Part shown: in pieces, positions 41,901 to 44,203 of the stretch
Position numbering within the stretch: the stretch's first letter is position 1
Layout: the number at the start of each line of letters is the position of its first letter
Source of the DNA: Cyclobacteriaceae bacterium
Lineage (GTDB): Bacteria; Bacteroidota; Bacteroidia; Cytophagales; Cyclobacteriaceae
NCBI GenBank assembly: GCA_028278225.1
Contig: JANQEU010000095.1
Coordinates: forward strand, 186,001 to 250,000
Direction of reading: 5' to 3'
DNA: 64,000 nucleotides
Translations under genes and position numbers: made by a program
Notes under the pieces: generated by a model
What the model saw: the letters and a program-made list of their open reading frames with translations, nothing else
What the model was told of the DNA's origin: nothing
Database searches by the model: none

Positions 41901-43895
41901 AGTTCCGTCAAAATCCATTGCATTCCCGGGTATCACCATGAAGGGTACTACATTAGAAAAAGAACTGGTGAACGCACCATCTTCGTAGTATAACCGGTAA
42001 TAGATCCGGGAAGTATTGTAGCCGGAAAGATCCTGAATTATGGAATATGATCCCGCATTGGGATCACTAACGATGATATCGGATGCTATCGGACTTGAGA
42101 AATCCGAATTGTCGTCAATGTCAATCTTGACCGCCGTAGCATTTCGAATCGGAAGCCAGTTTGCAGTGAATCCGTTATCAGACGCATTTGTGGCCTGAAA
42201 AGCTCTGGGAGTTTGTTCAAATGCTCCGGAACCAGTCCAAATTGGCCCATTTGCAGTTCCATCTGCCGGTGGTATGTTTGTATTGTTGTTATACAATGTT
42301 CCATTATTGGCATTGATCGAGAAATCGAAGAGGGTGGTACCTGAAGAAGCATTGAAATCGTAGTATGCTGCCAGGTTACTTTCAAGTCCGGTGAGTTCTC
42401 CATTCATGCTGCCAACGATCTCGGATTCCAGCCTGGATGAGCTCCAGATCCTGACATCGTCAAGTATCATATCAAGGGCCTCTGTTGATCCGGTGGAACC
42501 TACATTTCCAAAAACCGCCATCGTCAATGGAGAGGTACCGGAATAAATGGCTGATGGAACTCCTGAAGTTGATTCCCCAACCAAATTACCATCCAGATAT
42601 ATCTTCAAATTTCCAGGGCTAAAAACTCCGGCCACGTGATGCCAATTGCCGGCAATTAAAGGTAGAGAACTAAAAACTGGCTGGACCGCCGCTCCGTCAT
42701 CAGACACAGCGAAAATAGGCACCATATCCGTACCAACAATCAGTGCATAGGATCTTTCATCGGCATCTGGCTCAAACTTGGACACAATTGGCCACGAATT
42801 CGTCGGTGGTGCACTTTGCATATTGACCCATGCCTCTACTGTGAGGTTTGTTGTGATATCCAAAGCCGGGATATCGTTTGCCTGGATGTAATCGTCTATC
42901 CCATCAAAGGAAAGCGCATTTTGAAGATCGATCTGGGCACCTGATGCTGTCCACACCGGATTATTGAACGATACTGCATACGGAGCGTCGACTACGGGAT
43001 TTGACGTCCAATCCGTGTCAACAGTAATTACGTTGGAAGTGTTTGACAGAACCGTACGATCTTCGATCAACACCTGATCATCAAGAACCCGTAATAGGGA
43101 TCCCGCAAGTTCGTCCGTCTGATAGAGCGCCCCGGTATTAGTAAGCGTATTATTGGTAGAACCTGTAACTGTACCGTATTCACCAAAAAGCTGCCCGTCG
43201 AACCCATTAGGTCCGGAATCGGATAAAACATCCCCTGAAGATTGATCAAAGGAATAGTATGCTTCCAGATTATCTGATACAGATGGGTATCCCTCAAACA
43301 TGTCATTGACCACCTCGATGGTAGTCCTGGCATCATTCCAGAGTTTTACTTCATCAATCAGGCCGTCAAAAAACTGGTCAACCTGATTATAGGGAGTATT
43401 TGCATTGTGGGCTGCTCCGATATAGACTCTTGTTCTGTTGTAAACACCGGTAATGTCTGCGCCAAATGAAAATGTTTCCAATGATCCATTTACATATAAT
43501 CTGTAATCCGCCCCCTGTTTAGTGACGGCGACATGGTACCAGGTACCCGTTGTAATTGCCGGTCCTGTCAATGTCACTTCTGCAGTTCCGGAATTATTCC
43601 TCTTGTAGAATTCGATCTCCCCGGTGGCAGCTATTTGAATTACGCTGATTGGTTCGGTATCTACCAATCCCTGATTATATGAAACCACATATTGCAAGAC
43701 GTTATTTACGTCTGCATTGAACCAAGCCTCGATCGTATAGTCGTCAATTGCATCATCTACTTTTTTCACATTTGAGATATCGACAAAATCGTTGCTTCCG
43801 TCAAAACTCAGAGCGTTTTGTTGTGCAATCAGATTGAAGGAAAAGATGGATAGTAACAGAATTATCCAGAGGTTGGCCAGTGTGGTCTTCTTCAT
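17925..43895 (-). CDS. Giant T9SS-exported multidomain surface protein, 8,656 residues
   Basis: One uninterrupted frame of 25,971 bp with signal peptide MKKTTLANLWIILLLSIFSFNLIAQ. Order: four LamG-like (concanavalin-type) domains; CSLREA/NosD-like beta-helix segments (about 1219-2216); two LamG; an SbsA-type Ig-like domain and a seven-repeat FG-GAP propeller (2944-3287); ten LamG with interspersed fibronectin III domains (about 3291-5909); a second Ig-like domain and seven-repeat propeller (6034-6370); two LamG with fibronectin III; BspA-type DUF285 repeats (about 7112-7352); four bacterial Ig repeats; LRR/Ig units (about 7920-8220); the Arg-rich motif (8463-8488); a transthyretin-like domain; and a type A sorting domain from about 8571 (NVYPVPADEIVSISYKRL). 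That makes 18 LamG domains, each starting NALDFDGTDDYV or a variant. LamG and BspA-type domains usually bind glycans or proteins, so adhesion or prey/surface contact is likely. It is transcribed divergently from the TPR-CHAT gene. Confidence 0.9.
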   Translation of the reverse strand: MKKTTLANLWIILLLSIFSFNLIAQQNALSFDGSNDFVDISNVKKVDDAIDDYTIEAWFNADVNNVLQYVVSYNQGLVDTEPISVIQIAATGEIEFYKRNNSGTAEVTLTGPAITTGTWYHVAVTKQGADYRLYVNGSLETFSFGADITGVYNRTRVYIGAAHNANTPYNQVDQFFDGLIDEVKLWNDARTTIEVVNDMFEGYPSVSDNLEAYYSFDQSSGDVLSDSGPNGFDGQLFGEYGTVTGSTNNTLTNTGALYQTDELAGSLLRVLDDQVLIEDRTVLSNTSNVITVDTDWTSNPVVDAPYAVSFNNPVWTASGAQIDLQNALSFDGIDDYIQANDIPALDITTNLTVEAWVNMQSAPPTNSWPIVSKFEPDADERSYALIVGTDMVPIFAVSDDGAAVQPVFSSLPLIAGNWHHVAGVFSPGNLKIYLDGNLVGESTSGVPSAIYSGTSPLTMAVFGNVGSTGSTEALDMILDDVRIWSSSRLESEIVGSMNGELTGLESNLAAYYDFNASSGTTLFDFSINANNGTLYNNNTNIPPADGTANGPIWTGSGAFEQTPRAFQATNASDNGFTANWLPIRNATAVKIDIDDNSDFSSPIASDIIVSDPNAGSYSIIQDLSGYNTSRIYYRLYYEDGAFTSSFSNVVPFMVIPGNAMDFDGTDDYFDLGDILSDVFGGADNQFTIEFWLTKESAIADHFIISKKSNTNSQFTLSIQSSGTLTFSFYGTLDGTLNRSVRTTNPEVTTGSGTWHHVAITYDGSQDASEVSRFNFYVDGTSVALTNDGGSGSFPFDIPVGTAHLGVGMDLDESGTPVGSEYFSGDLDEIRIWDVIRTQQEIQDNRFTLLTGTETNLAAYYRFDEESGTSLPDLSQGNNNGTWNGSGGGTNTTPNWVASGAQQSGTVPAVPTNVIAYTTSDTDVTLEWTDNANDETGYEIEVADDYSFLSNPITVANLPPNTTSHVYNAGVDQPFFYRVKATNGSGSGTSAGEFATTSDYPGFAIDFDGTDDYVNIPDDPALRFANAFTVSAWVNKDTDVISKVAVAKHESAGTLEWQFNSHTPSGGFWSPIMYVGDAANYGYGAANLSPGSWYHVAWAYDGTGAGNTDRLKLYIDGVEQPLTYGGTIPASITNDAVPVTIGSAMDGVSPFDGLIDEVKIWDYTRTDFSDRFTELKGDETGLAGYYPFDENSSTITIDRSTNTNDGTLTNGPLWVTSGFAESFTVTNTLDDTNPGSLRRAIMDANASSALEITIDFDISGGGPWTIAPTTPLPAIDNTINNGSIIIDATTQPGWIFGDQNAMVIIDGDINGVSGDGLTIAETDVEIYGLVIRGFTGDGIQVNSGSDRLIIGAAGKGNVINYNTLRAINITGAPDGVIQGNYVGTTIDGLGIDQNPITQDGIVISTSDNFLIGGNALSGEGNLISGNGDGSTEYGIELNTSDNVYVYGNLIGTDKNGENDLGNHRGINIASGNNIYIGGQGTGEGNVISGTNTLYGIIIQGGTNVIVDSNVIGLNLNGDAAIPNVGDGIQIIWDGAGMIFRNNVISGNTGNGININGVQSALIVENNYIGTDISGTAGSGGLGNLGHGISFNNSNGLDNSTEQIKIIDNVISGNGDNGNDRAISTTGTNSNIILQGNKIGVETDGTTPLGNFGDAIYLLDGTTNFIIGGDQVSEQNVIANSQDGYGILFLGSPGVNVADVQENLFFCNSDGAIGYAGTPLVETPAIYTITTTDIGGTTSAADGSTVYIYEATDGCNNDQGQTLLGTATVSGGAWNLNGGPFTVTDYFTAFVNSPTEGISLFGSGFLVNSNADDGAGTLRNAINAANASPNESVITFGLTAPATIQVSSNLPTISSPLIIDATTAQSWNFSSGDLITVAHGGSATTGLILQSPSEIYGLRIADFTSGSGIAVQASDCIIGKSGGGNVIVNNDNGIGVSGNANEDIIISYNHIGIEGDGNTSNGNGGHGIGMSHSHDNSQILYNVISGNTQNGINMNTGSTYNVAFNKIGTDVTGTIARPNLMDGLGIGGGNGHTITDNIISGNTDDGVSFINGANHVFQNNLVGVQADGMSPLGNGGHGFAVDIGSPSDITFGGPGLENIIGANAGNAFNFGTDALGNHILENSVYCNGAGIVLSGTAHNSILPPVISTLSLSLIDGTTVANAEVYLYVADDDCPTDQPKTFVAKTTADGAGDWSFISPAINYGDIVSIYADDATDGTSEVTSALVYPVLPGSGNTVVFDGTDDYVEIPFSTDFSATDFSAEVWVKTSDGATADMTVLHKEAGAAGQSTFRIVVDGGTPRAEYNGSGVTQVSGLPGIADGTWHHLALTFADATNTMNFYVDGMLQGSDNSGGEAQTGPGSLFIGEDPNSVTLDPFNGEIDEARIWNAVLSVTTIRNYLTEKFVSGTDHPNDGSILAYYKFDEGSGTVLADIIGGNSGTINGGASFVISGAPVGDESDWALAGSVTLGADASGNDVTINNILGTPDITYLYRVDEAPNDVTVDPLLNTLNTSEYYGIFQSGGTSPTFDVVWNYTANTAIEGQGAENGIRILRRNDNADGPFDGFVSNILDVDSTANQLILSDQVNSEFIQGLADPYRVPAPPGHALTFDGVDDQISITTPVGLPVGTAPRTIEVWFKATKDLFTQNESALVQYGTASPGQKFGLITSANSPGTLYFWGQSADVNTATTVLVQDQWYHAAVTYDGTTVTLYLNGQVDGSGTPSLNTVLDGNGLVIGQRSGLSLWQGDIDEVRIWDVALDQGTIQAHMEQTLDDTHPNYANLVSYYRFDDSDGSVSKPTLTDLAGTNNGTLTNFPGDNSANWVSSGALNFTDLNWTLSSPLPGTNYVDPATNISLTFDANVSQSSIDKGTIGDTKDDAIKITGSFSGLVPGSYTGDGTTNIVFDPANNFNPGEVITVTITSGVFGTNAEVAVPRTFQFTVASTTASGQPLTFTQHSIGTSSGPNRIAAAFVDGDIDMDVLSSSFSNDRIDWYDNDGFENFTKNQITNLALQAVDVHASDINGDGFTDVVAVSTQDGTLAWHENDGAQNFTERIVSSTLSAPSKAYPGDLDSDGDVDLVVTSEGNTDIYWFENDGTQPTPGFTQFTVDASAGIARWVHTADLDNDGDLDIAASVSTHNVAWYQNDGAQNFTRQNITSTGSNEARTGYVTDVNDDGNLDILLVFEGSDRVAWYESDGAATPAFTEHTLTNTLDGPHSIYAADLDNDGDVDILSTSINNNIVAWYENDGLENFTEQVISNSILSARGVISADMDTDGDLDVLAVAGAGNELFWFENNVNNALSFDGTDDFVSVPDDPSIQFGMGDFTLEAWFYFDGIPTVSGVVAKRNSVSPFNQFHIQISDGIFNGGAGKKVFIEALPDGRTVSGNDPDARDRFVSSPYDLTPGWHHVALVQDYDTELILYLDGVNVGNSTNSHSGLGFDITGSPLTIGNFNGGGFFDGIVDEVRLWNVARTEGEIQGALHAPLNGDEANLVAYYKFDEGIADVDNSGITVLPDFSTNSNDGTLNAFTLNGGTSNWVASGSMNGISGAPGGLLVTEVSNNQIDLSWTDLSFDETDFVIERTGNNDLVFGELTTVPADQTTYSDSGLPVDARYFYRIRSRNGSGDSGPSNEKFGSTLTPPGNAITLDGVDDYVDIPHDPSLNPATGDMTLAFWFKTSNTGQIGILDKNCNGGSDGGYLIRKQANGSISATFRTSGGVNQVIGETSDALGLHDGSWHHAAVVLDRSGTPDLLRIYIDGIERTVSYNTQTLDDQEINYGGSLQLGQLRNTCATGSNFDGDLDELSIWSAVKNTIEIQSLMLNGLSGNESNLVAYYRFDQDETTDLLLPDRSANLNDGTWMDGGGGVTTPQWIPSGALDGSVLPNNALDFDGIDDQVVVPESTFNDFQTGQSFSVGAWVKTSSSQADMIILIKHQFGSANGYYLQMNGSGGGGYCGGDGIVQFYVAANAGNTVCSDVSINDGNWHYVVGTYDDALNQSKLYIDGVLQSTTGSRDGNLDNAESLGIGVHPGQGAYFQGQIDEVRIWDNVRSQTDINNEMFATLTGSEPNLVSHYNFNQGIAEGNNSGVTTLGDNTLNGNEGVLSGFALSGTSSNWVTSGAPDLTLLPNHSLDFDGVDDLVTVPHDASFGGAPVQDFTWSLWIKVPVDISGGNGNSEFIIGKSSLGPSEDRVTIGVNKATGLLHGVIQLDPGTSQRIDGTIDVRDNEWHHASFVRDRGMDELRLYFDGVLDGIPLTDDDVDGSNTADLWIGDWGRVPNDGRQFSGQVDEVQIWSVPRTEAEIQADMLNRLVGNETGLVAYYDFDQGIAEGSNGSETTLFDKTSNAFDGTLTGFALTGTTSNWVSSGSLDDTPNNPGDLFTTEISDSQIDLSWVDRAFNETGFTIERSDGNNSSFGFLDSVGPDVTTYSDNSVSADNGYFYRVIANGVSGDSNPSNEKFASTYIPPGNALDFDGTDDFVEFDIVALPMAGLETGFSFDFWAKAPSIYTSSRGTLFAINGSGDQNKVIISAGHETDNALILWDGAGIEITGPVIADDNWHHVAYSRSGTIGYLYLDGVLVGTHNANFILEATDRWSLGQEFDAGMTDFLQGQLDEVRIWSVAQSQSLIRDNISKPLAGNEPGLLAYYRFDQGMADGDNTTPPITLLPDRSTNDFNAALNGFALVGGSSNWTMSAALDPSIQFNNALDFDGVDDWISVANNASLQIPSTVTLTAWVKRNRLDGIDIILEKGGDWTLSQTNYGIGLHSDPADYRFYFYFLGGWRGTTGVSDLDWHHYAVVAQEGDADPTFYIDGIQVPSEFSGGGATISMQEFSALGLHIGAQVGGGIEYYSQNQIDEVSIWNKLLTQAEIQQIMVNGLNGDETDLAAYYTFDVGVPEGTNTGLTTLPDLSTNNNNGVLWSMALTGSTSNWVSSGSKDQSILPNNALDFDGTGDVVAIPSGTFPAYTFESWVKFEGSAINKGVLKHTQSLDVANQTSHQIRTDNAGHFVHFTNDGVEKVVIGTTVIELDKWYHVAISGENSGQARLFVNGIEEGTPAAIGTLWNAGDEIRLAVGSLPAGGLSVANLLQGEMDEVRFWDHTRNAQDLQENMYIGLTGNEPGLVGYYRFNQGIAEGDNTTPPINMLLDASPSSSDGIVMGLALNGSTSNWVTSGAQQIVPVNYALEFDGTDDNVTIPHIADYNFGGGAFTYEFWVQQSSQVNGEIISKRANGGYGFMVMVSNGNLELRISSNGTSWDVFPNYQFHDLVYNTWTHVAIVWDGSAYQVFVNGSPVSSPISLAAMIDNTESLTLGLNRGEGWFNGRLDEVRVWNVARSESEIQSNMNIELAGNESGLIAYYPFNDGPNSAILTDLTSNGNDGSLVNMEIATDWVEVPLLGSTPSPMVYNATGVTVDDFLANFSVPPDATDILIDVDDQDFFATPIISGYSAGLSGQATVPITLTPGTQYWYRVAADYNGDLSAPAVSNSFMVTPGHALDFAGTDDIVNLGLRPEHDFGTGDFTIEMWINTSDLTLHRRFFWQNDGNPPPFTGIYMHMNGTGVNGGFGDGTNSVEFSTSAAPINVGEWHHVAMVRDTGQGEGYFYLDGNLVDTQTDIVGSTDYAGVALLGGRVGFPAEYFIGQMDEVRIWNVARSQTDIQNHLFTTLIGDEPGLVSYYQFDEGAAGANNSTVTSVPDLTMFGNDGAVIGFTLDGFNSNWVTSGALGLPVNYALDFDGVDDHVAITDAPEFDIDTDWTIEAWIKTPNTGQESIVSQFGSDGYSFFKIGGTLYLQYYSGSAFQNGGASLAAAGGIDDDNWHHVAVSQNGTNGKLYVDGVVIQDMNSMLPIDESALEIHLGWNSGVGPLTGQLDEVRFWDHQRSDIEIANNYNIQLTGAEPGLVAYYNFSDGPGSTTVGDLIAGNDGVLTNMDENTDWVFGPTLLQPSADLHFIGGFPAPFNSNIPRNTPIAVNFDQSIDVLFATSSNFIVRGSQSGLIDGIISGANSPTLIFTPSNDYKPGEIITVTLTTGIRTIGGGSGLMDPVTFQFTTMSDVAPAQFPDGIQVLSSGLLNLRQVYSADIDGDGDMDGLSASANDDKVSWFENDGSQSFTEHVVSTLGDQTYSAIAADVDSDGDMDIVSVSSLDDEVVWFENDGAQNFTRIIVSTSADAPREVIAPDIDGDGDVDILTVKSGGEISLFENDGAENFTYSTLISGTFITSLEAVDLDQDGDLDLVGGRTDEVLWFENDGTQTFVENSVASGYTGLREVKVNDMNNDGYGDLIAVVYNDDMIIWFENDGAQNFTPLDVSTTFNAPSSLMPGDMDGDGDMDVVAGNDQDGIISWFENDGSQTFTENQITSLAGAPLSVITADVDSDGDLDVLYGSNSDDTFGWLENKGAIPAAATDLIANVFSSSQIDLTWTDNSGDETGFIIERSDGNAQNFVPVSSVLADITSYSDLTAQYDKGYYYRVIAYNGNGNAAPSNIKYQAIMPPPGNALELDGTDDYVDLSNPDFSGFSAITVEAWINPAYIPSGPTDEVSTIIGKGATGGSGTTTFALVLEGSDTGPELFALADNGGEIEVARFNGGNGFNLNENEWAHIAMTWSADNPVELFVDGVSVSTSPGPLSGNLHLVGDNMLLGSSSDINEIGFGGQMDEIRIWNVAKTEGDIATSMNTELAGNEAGLFGYYKFDLRGTDNFTVPDHSTNNHHGVWTDAGGGITTPQWVPSGAMGAPNAPSDLFVTEVSNTQIDLTWTDNSSDEAGFIVERSQLSTNNWVQLTPGPILPAETTSYSDLTVSAEQGYYYRVRAVNAASSPVSNTKYGTTISPPGYALDLDGVDDHVEIGDINDLDGATTFTIEAWVKRTGDGAFSQILGKTMSASEHIQFGIPANGGVPDADCVGGGCTGSDLYLRVIDGGANNYAYTFSSILTLDTWFHVAAVYDGTGATDADKIKIYVNGIPAPLGFTGPIPAIGPDNSALATISDETSSWLGELDEVRIWSTARTSNEIQNDLFNVINGDEPGLVSYYRFDQILDDFLPDRSVNNYNGKWKGDMAGGVTPQWVISGAMINPELFITTWQTDNPGTSGTNQITIPTGGSSFNYTIHWEEVGNETNNGTEPLQTGQYTVTFPSAGTYRVGITGDFRIYFNGGGDRLKLLTIEQWGGVSWSNFDNAFRGCDNLVYNATDAPDLSGVTSFHSMFEACPNFNGDISNWDVSTINLFADMFKEATSFNQDISSWNTSSATDMSGMFKDAISFNQPLNSWDVSNVFTMSQMFSGATSFNQDLEMWNLSAINSMSFMFADAISFNGDVSTWTPGGSLGSMFSGATSFDQDLGGWDISAILSMFGMLDNTGISITNYDNILNGWAAQSVQDGVNLGAAGLEYSGAGEVGRTTLISPPNNWVITGDALEAIPPVVTVTALTINDPTPPLIGTVDDPTATISVEVDGNNYAAINSGVGTWTLADNLISPALADGTYDVTVTATDLASNVGTDGTTDELVIDTTIPAADIQPEDTTEVSPQLTGSISEIVASIVVTVDGTPYPAVINPDSTWIVAQGTITPLDTGIYDVQVQSTDFAGNLQDTTFVGALIIRSVEVESIITIATLIISDTTITQGDQDVLIYGYSVGVADAPAIEEGFVVTFGDSLLADLFTDSSFHLYRNTLSNDFETAVQVGGNSDFGDGGAVPTDGVGFQLLDTIPDGEVWYYFITADIEPSAPAGSTFQVLAPDIEQFGYLDPKIKIDGGLVAGALFTIASSDVTPPVVTIDPLITNDPSPQLTGSIDDNTATIDITIGGSTYAATNNGDGTWALTGGTISPNLADGTHDIVATATDSLSNVGLDATTNELSVDATAPVITVNTLSTEDARPELTGTIDDPDASISITISGSSYTANNNGDGSWTLPDNDISPALSVGTYDVEAEATDSLGNVGTDATTDELTILVPSALLAADSLALVQIFEQNNGTMWPNRENWLFGSISTWEGVTVSGSRVTAVDLQSNNLTGTVAFASDLDALESINLSGNELTDVTGEENLISLTSMDASQNRLVFPTISRLLTGGFTLVYQNQRPVLEEIRTLEQIGNSYTIDRTVPGGEVYTWFKDDVQISESSSSFDITINDFNDEGIFHAEVTSSSVPDLTLTTTPVILRVSSLRRDSLALIAIYEAVASNSNQVSDWPNLPMAQWTEIGIESERVTTIGLADRALSGDIPEDIIDIGGLKFIDLSNNEITGIPDMTSLAEITTLDVSGNKLDFGSLEPNASIAGLSYQDQDSIGVFSYIEIPKGSTHAVEVVTGGLEVSYQWNRITPVTSGPIAGAIDPIHIIEDIAYETMGDHYVEVTSSLVPNLTLTGRIQRVLAFGDIEFFPTFLYADSTQGFVAQGKSRLFEIQDGPFDTTSVADIESERIFFEGIILGDYLLNVRTEPDYTIIKDLGSVIDTVQFIPTYFESEIDWVEADTLRLRDFISEALSMQRIPPPLPEDPGNEGEIAMTVESDFPDDEPGRIESRRRVKKAGCSLRRRTTGGGGRTDDEEFVLIAYKETDDNGEVNFGFLPDGFYRLNIQYPGVPMDPNSFVEFEINADGGLGGYELAATVTTDGIIVEQVLGFTTAYFKDLNVYPVPADEIVSISYKRLRSHDIRVSMTDLSGKVVYSRPLPKGTNQKLELDVRNVDGGVYLLYFEDKSYNKLAVYKVIVRH
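18432..18509 (-). other. Conserved Arg-rich Cys-containing motif, copy 3
   Basis: Residues 8463-8488 of the giant protein, the same 26 amino acids as copies 1 and 2, beginning GRIESRRR and ending TGGGGR. It sits between the spacer domain (FIPTYFESEIDWVEAD) and the transthyretin-like domain (ETDDNGEVNFGFLPDGFYRL), the same place as in the other two proteins. The codons are largely different from those in both other copies. Confidence 0.9.
21840..22560 (-). repeat. BspA-type (DUF285) repeats in the giant protein
   Basis: About seven repeats of roughly 25-40 residues with the pattern MFxxATSFNQDxSxWDVSxxxxMSxMF (for example ATSFNQDISSWNTSSATDMS and AISFNQPLNSWDVSNVFTMS). This is the surface-protein 26-residue/DUF285 repeat related to BspA leucine-rich proteins, commonly found in adhesins. 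A beta-sandwich-like region (TGQYTVTFPSAGTYRVGITG) precedes it. Confidence 0.85.
24785..25795 (-). repeat. Second seven-repeat FG-GAP/VCBS propeller in the giant protein
   Basis: Residues about 6034-6370 hold exactly seven repeats of about 48 residues, each with a calcium-site motif such as ADIDGDGDMDGL, ADVDSDGDMDIV or VDLDQDGDLDLV followed by VxWFENDG. Seven repeats make one closed seven-bladed propeller. An SbsA-type Ig-like domain (NIPRNTPIAVNFDQSID ... GEIITVTLTTG) precedes it, as for the first propeller. Many blades carry an NFT sequon after the FENDG turn. Confidence 0.85.
26170..34025 (-). repeat. Array of ten LamG-like domains in the giant protein
   Basis: Ten consecutive LamG-like domains (starting near 34010, 32990, 32260, 31530, 30530, 29820, 29110, 28400, 27460 and 26760) in about 7.9 kb. 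Each starts with NALDFDGTDDYV or a variant, contains WHHVAxxxDG and LYLDGxxVG, then VDEVRIWNVARSEAEIQ and LVAYYxFDxG, and is joined to the next by a linker ending SNWVxSGA. Fibronectin III domains are inserted before some units (GLLVTEVSNNQIDLSWTD, DLFTTEISDSQIDLSWVD, MVYNATGVTVDDF). Units are clearly homologous but well diverged, so the array is old rather than a recent amplification. Confidence 0.88.
34035..35065 (-). repeat. First seven-repeat FG-GAP/VCBS propeller in the giant protein
   Basis: Residues about 2944-3287 hold seven repeats with DINGDGFTDVV, DLDSDGDVDLV, DLDNDGDLDIA, DVNDDGNLDIL, DLDNDGDVDIL and DMDTDGDLDVL; the first copy is degenerate (FVDGDIDMDVL). Asp-rich loops of this type bind calcium in integrin-like propellers. 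The count of seven fits one complete propeller. It is preceded by an SbsA-type Ig-like domain. Confidence 0.85.
37250..40240 (-). repeat. Beta-helix (NosD/CSLREA-like) segments in the giant protein
   Basis: Residues about 1219-2216 form two right-handed beta-helix stretches. Each is introduced by a CSLREA-like entry (FTVTNTLDDTNPGSLRRAIM and FLVNSNADDGAGTLRNAIN) and continues with rungs such as GEGNVISGTNTLYGIIIQGG and GNVIVNNDNGIGVSGNAN, the GNxISGNxxxGI pattern of NosD-like repeats. Each ends in a small beta domain (TVYIYEATDGCNNDQGQTLL; EVYLYVADDDCPTDQPKTFV). Confidence 0.8.
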
Positions 43896-43962
43896 GGCGA
43901 TGAGCGATTTGGTGGTCTTAATTTTCCGGGGGGAAAATTAAATTAATCACCCACCGGAAGTA

Positions 43963-43980
43963 ATACCACATTTGTGGTAT
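43963..43980. promoter_or_regulatory. Inverted repeat ATACCACA-TT-TGTGGTAT in a divergent promoter region
   Basis: Perfect 8-bp arms (43963-43970 and 43973-43980) around two bases, 68 bases before the giant gene's start and about 220 before the TPR-CHAT start. The spacing and symmetry fit a dimeric regulator site affecting the giant gene. The rest of the 308-bp intergenic region (43896-44203) is AT-rich, and I see no further gene or clear Bacteroidota promoter consensus in it. Confidence 0.4.
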
Positions 43981-44203
43981 ATTAATAGCCGTGTAAAATA
44001 CCAAAAAAAATTGAAAAAGTGCAAAATATTTTGGTAAAAAAGATGTATGTATCTTAATATCCAGGGAATATTTGAATGAAGTGAAACAGAAAAGATTGTC
44101 CATCTCATTGCGTGGGTTTACCTAATGTAGTTTCACCGTATTCAATTACTATAATCCAATTATTTTTCCTTATTTTACAATTTAAAACCATCGTCAAAAC
44201 AAA

